From Panorpa germanica (Eukaryota; Arthropoda; Insecta; Mecoptera; Panorpidae): DNA of 64,000 nucleotides. The DNA lies in assembly GCA_963678705.1 (NCBI GenBank), contig OY783214.1, positions 8,184,001 to 8,248,000 on the forward strand, given 5' to 3'. Under the pieces are notes generated by a model. That model saw only the letters and a program-made list of their open reading frames with translations. It was not told the origin of the DNA and made no database searches. Both the position numbers and the translations under genes were made by a program. Positions 60,812 to 64,000 of this stretch are shown here, in pieces; within the stretch, counting starts at the first letter, position 1; the number at the start of each line of letters is the position of its first letter.

Positions 60812-61520
60812 CTTTTTCTAAAGTATAATTTATGCACTCAAATATAATATGATCCAAAGTTCCTTCTTCACCATATTGACATCATCGTCATATTTAATAT
60901 TTTGTACAGGTGAGCTGGAGTTTTACAATGATTACTTTTGATTCTGATTATAGTTGATATAATTTTGCGGGACTCATTTCTAAACCATCTTTCTTATTTA
61001 AATTAGGATGTAACATATAATAATCTCTTCCTTTTAACTGACTTTTGTTAATCAAATCTTTGTTTCTCAAATTGAAGTTTAATTTTTTGATTATATTAAA
61101 AATTTCATATGAAGGTAATTTCACTTTCATCTCAATTTCCAAATTTATTGATTCCTTTGCCATTTTGTCCGCAATTTCATTTCCTCTTATTCCACAATGT
61201 TTCGGTATCCACATAAATTTTATGCTATTATTTTTATTCGTTATATTGAAATACATCGCCTTAATTTTGCATGTCAAAATATCATTATTTGATTTACACT
61301 TAAAGAATCCGTTATTATTATAATTTTATTATTGTTCATATTTTCATTAATTTCCAATGCTTTTAACATTGCTAACTTTTCTCCAGTATATTTATAAATA
61401 TGTTTAACTATTGTTTGGTGCAATAGATGTAGCTTGTATACGTTTCGTCCGATACCTATTGCACATACGATAGATAGCGCACTCTTTCCTACTGCACTAT
61501 CATATTATAACTAATGACTA
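60812..61520 (-). pseudogene. RNase H domain and C-terminal Cys region of a non-LTR retrotransposon, decayed
   Basis: Reading leftward on the minus strand: SAVGKSALSIVCAIGIGRNVYKLHLL, YTGEKLAMLKALEINEN, IIIITDSLSVNQ, then a frameshift, TCKIKAMYFNITNKNNSI, KFMWIPKHCGIRGNEIADKM, and further on, after more frame changes and stops, CQYGEEGTLDHIIFEC (about 60890-60840). The TGEKLA..KAL helix, TDS strand and HCG..GNE.AD segment are the standard RNase H core found after the RT in I/R1/jockey-related LINEs, where it removes RNA from RNA-DNA hybrids; the Cys/His region follows it in such elements. The longest uninterrupted piece is 109 codons (61277-60948). Frameshifts and stops make it inactive. A degraded RT remnant may extend to about 61700. 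Confidence 0.8.
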
Positions 61521-64000
61521 ATACGATAACTTTAACAATTATATATAATTTTACAGTATTCTTTATATTCACTTACATCTCTTTTTTGTAAATGCAGATG
61601 ATCCTACATAATATTCTCATAACCTCAAAATGATAAAAAATTTATTAAACTTCTTAATCCCGGTTTGTGTTAATACCGTTGTATTTTTTTAATATAGTAT
61701 TAAATAAAAGGATAAACATAAAACATAGTAGTAGTATTTGAACCAGGGGCATCGTTAAGCTTTTAATGTAGTTTAGTATTTTCAGGTTGGTAACGGCTCA
61801 ACGAATAAAGCTTTCAACGTTCCAGATGAGACCGTTAAGTTGGAACGACTGTGCGTGATATTAGACTATGTTGTAATATATCCTTTGATATGACCTTATA
61901 TATAAAAATTTGTGTGCTTTAGCAGAGCTTTCTAGGTTTCTCCACGCAACGAGATAAGTTGAAGCTTTCATCATATATCTATCTAAGAGTATCTCTACAA
62001 TGTAGAGTAATAAAGCGATGCTATTCAGTGTTATATAGAGCAATAACTTGGTATACTTGTGCACAACCCCGTAAACTAACGTGAAGATTGAAGACATACA
62101 CCGACGCACAATTGTCGTTCGCACAAGTGCGCGTTTAAAATGTATGCGTTCTTCATTTCGTCAATCTAATATTTGATATATTTTAATGCTCAGTCTGCTA
62201 TTGAGATATTCAAAGCTTTATGGCAATGAAAGTAAAAGCTCTTAAGTTTGAGCTTTTGTGTGAGTTGAACTTGTTATATTTTAATAAAATAAGTATTTGT
62301 TATCATGCAGGATGGTTATGTAAGCTAAAGAAATACGCATTTTTTTTTCGAATATTTACTATTTTATGTATTTGTTATATATTTATTAAGACATGTTGTT
62401 AACATTTTAAAGTATAATTATAATTTACAGTACACGCTGTTAAAAAAGATTTTGACAGTGTCCTAGCTTGAAAAATTTAAAGAATATTTTTTATCATCGT
62501 TTTTCCGTATGACAACAGCGCCAAAAACTATAGGAACTAAATGGGGAACGTTATAAATTATGGTAATACAATTAAATGTTCTTTTGTAAATTTAGTTTTG
62601 ATTGGTTGTTTTGATTGGATCCGCTGAAAAATGCTAATATAATAAGAAACAAATAGGTAACTGCATACAACAAATGCATAAGGGTGAAAGGCTCGCTGTA
62701 AAATTTATGACTGGATATATATAAAATTGCGATGCACGTATTTATAACTACAAGAACACTAATTGATAGTGTTAATTAGAAAAAGAGCTTTATCCGAATG
62801 TGCATACCAAATATTAAACAATTTACTAAAACATACCAAATATATAAAACCACATGAAATAGCAAAGAAAAAAGTACTTTTTTTTCAGTAACATCAAGTA
62901 AGACATAATTCATTGAAATTCCAAATATCATATCTTATTAACGTATCTGCAGTTTCCAAAGATCGTGCTGGTTACTTTAATGCACTATTGTTGCATTTAA
63001 ATACTTCAAGAGTTTTAATTACTTTTTTTTCATTAAGAACTTTCATAATACATTTGATATAAATCCGCTGAGGTATTTTTAAGATAACAAACAAAATGAG
63101 AGTTTTGGTACTCTTTAATATTCATAATGGCGTTGAGTTTATAATTAAACCCTGGATGGTACTTTGAAAGTTCAAACTCATTAATAACTGAGCATCAGCT
63201 ATACCAGTACTTTAGTACAAATTTTCACTAAACTTATAATTAAATTGATTTTATTTTAATACTTAATTGGAAATTTATTTTTAATTCATTTTTTTTAGGA
63301 AGTCAAGTCAGGTTTTATATTTTATGAATTACAGTCTTACTTGAAATATTCCAGATACAACAGAAGTTTGTTATTAAAGATATAGTATATTTATTAATAT
63401 GTATAGTAGAATTCGTAAGGTCGATCGTGTAATAATTTAAAGGGCTGTACATGAACAAAGATACTTCTATCGTGTTTGGCGAGATGATTGGTCCTTCGGA
63501 TTGGTCTGGCAGCTTACATATATAAAATTTAGATTTACTACTATGGCGTAGTTTACCTAATTTTTAGCTTTAAAGCGTCTGGCGGAAATTAGGGCCTACG
63601 AGATGGTTCTGGCGGTAGTAAATGTTGGTTTTCATCATACTTTCAACGTAGGTGAGTGAGGTTGCGGAGTGAGAAAAGGGCTCCGATTTTAGGTTAGGAA
63701 ATACCCAAACGTCTTAGGGGTCTGTGATCTTAGTCTAAATCGTATTCACTAATAAACACATCATATAGCTCTCGTATAAAAATTATATTATTCTATATCA
63801 AATGTAATAGTTATTTGAACGATTTTAATGTATTTTCGTTTTCGTATTCCCTTAGTTCACTGGTTGGTATCTGTTCTCGCGGTCCATTACCCTCGAGGAC
63901 GAGTACAAACACGTTGAGCAGAAGAGCCTTTCCAGAGGAATCTTTTATTCAGCTATCGATGCATCTAAATGTACAAGTACAGAAATGTTTATATAACTCG
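61521..64000. other. Intergenic DNA; GC-richer patches near the right edge
   Basis: 63560-63730 and 63860-63960 are GC-richer than their surroundings. The latter has an open frame (TGWYLFSRSITLEDEYKHVE...) of about 45 codons without a clear start or splice site and of no recognised family; it could be an exon of a gene beyond the edge. The rest is AT-rich with nothing supported. Confidence 0.4.

Noticed and set aside
61045-61323. 92-codon plus-strand frame
   Set aside because: Antisense of the RNase H pseudogene.

Overview
The window looks like AT-rich insect (arthropod) nuclear DNA. Reasons: short GT-AG introns, a TATA promoter and AATAAA signal around a secreted trypsin-type protease, and BEL/Pao, jockey-type, Helitron, hAT-type and mariner-like elements together. 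A 200-base run of N marks an assembly gap. I cannot name the order or species from sequence alone. Most of the window is intergenic or intronic, with a thick layer of decayed mobile DNA. No rRNA, convincing tRNA gene or CRISPR array was seen.

Layout. 1-1063 (-): 5' part of an intact BEL/Pao gag-like ORF running off the left edge, with a ~279-bp imperfect tandem duplication beyond it. 4565-5205: a ~640-bp terminal-inverted-repeat element. 9.3-20.3 kb: three copies of a CAG-ended (hAT-like) MITE with an internal 70-bp minisatellite, a decayed non-LTR reverse-transcriptase tail (12.2-12.7 kb, -), a mariner-like fragment and a Helitron end pair (18883-19214). 23-31 kb: two poly(A) retroposon tails, four tandem forkhead-type motifs at 28007, and a decayed jockey-type RT tail (30148-30698, +). 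34.6 kb: a TA microsatellite abutting an ACAGGGTGTCCC repeat. 39358-40587 (+): the only complete host gene seen, a three-exon secreted trypsin-like serine protease. 42828-43027: N gap. 44-51 kb: two more mariner-like fragments and further copies of an ~80-bp repeat family. 55-64 kb: a third retroposon tail, an RNase H pseudogene of a non-LTR element (60812-61520, -), and unexplained GC-richer patches near the right edge.

No genes here form an operon or pathway; the protease stands alone. The most distinctive signals are three that normal annotation would miss: a dispersed ~80-82-bp repeat family occurring as single units and partial dimers on both strands (one copy in intron 1 of the protease), a 70-bp minisatellite carried inside a TIR element, and a large excess of the octamer TACTCGTA/TACGAGTA (24 exact hits found by eye). 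I did not find a convincing new multi-gene system.
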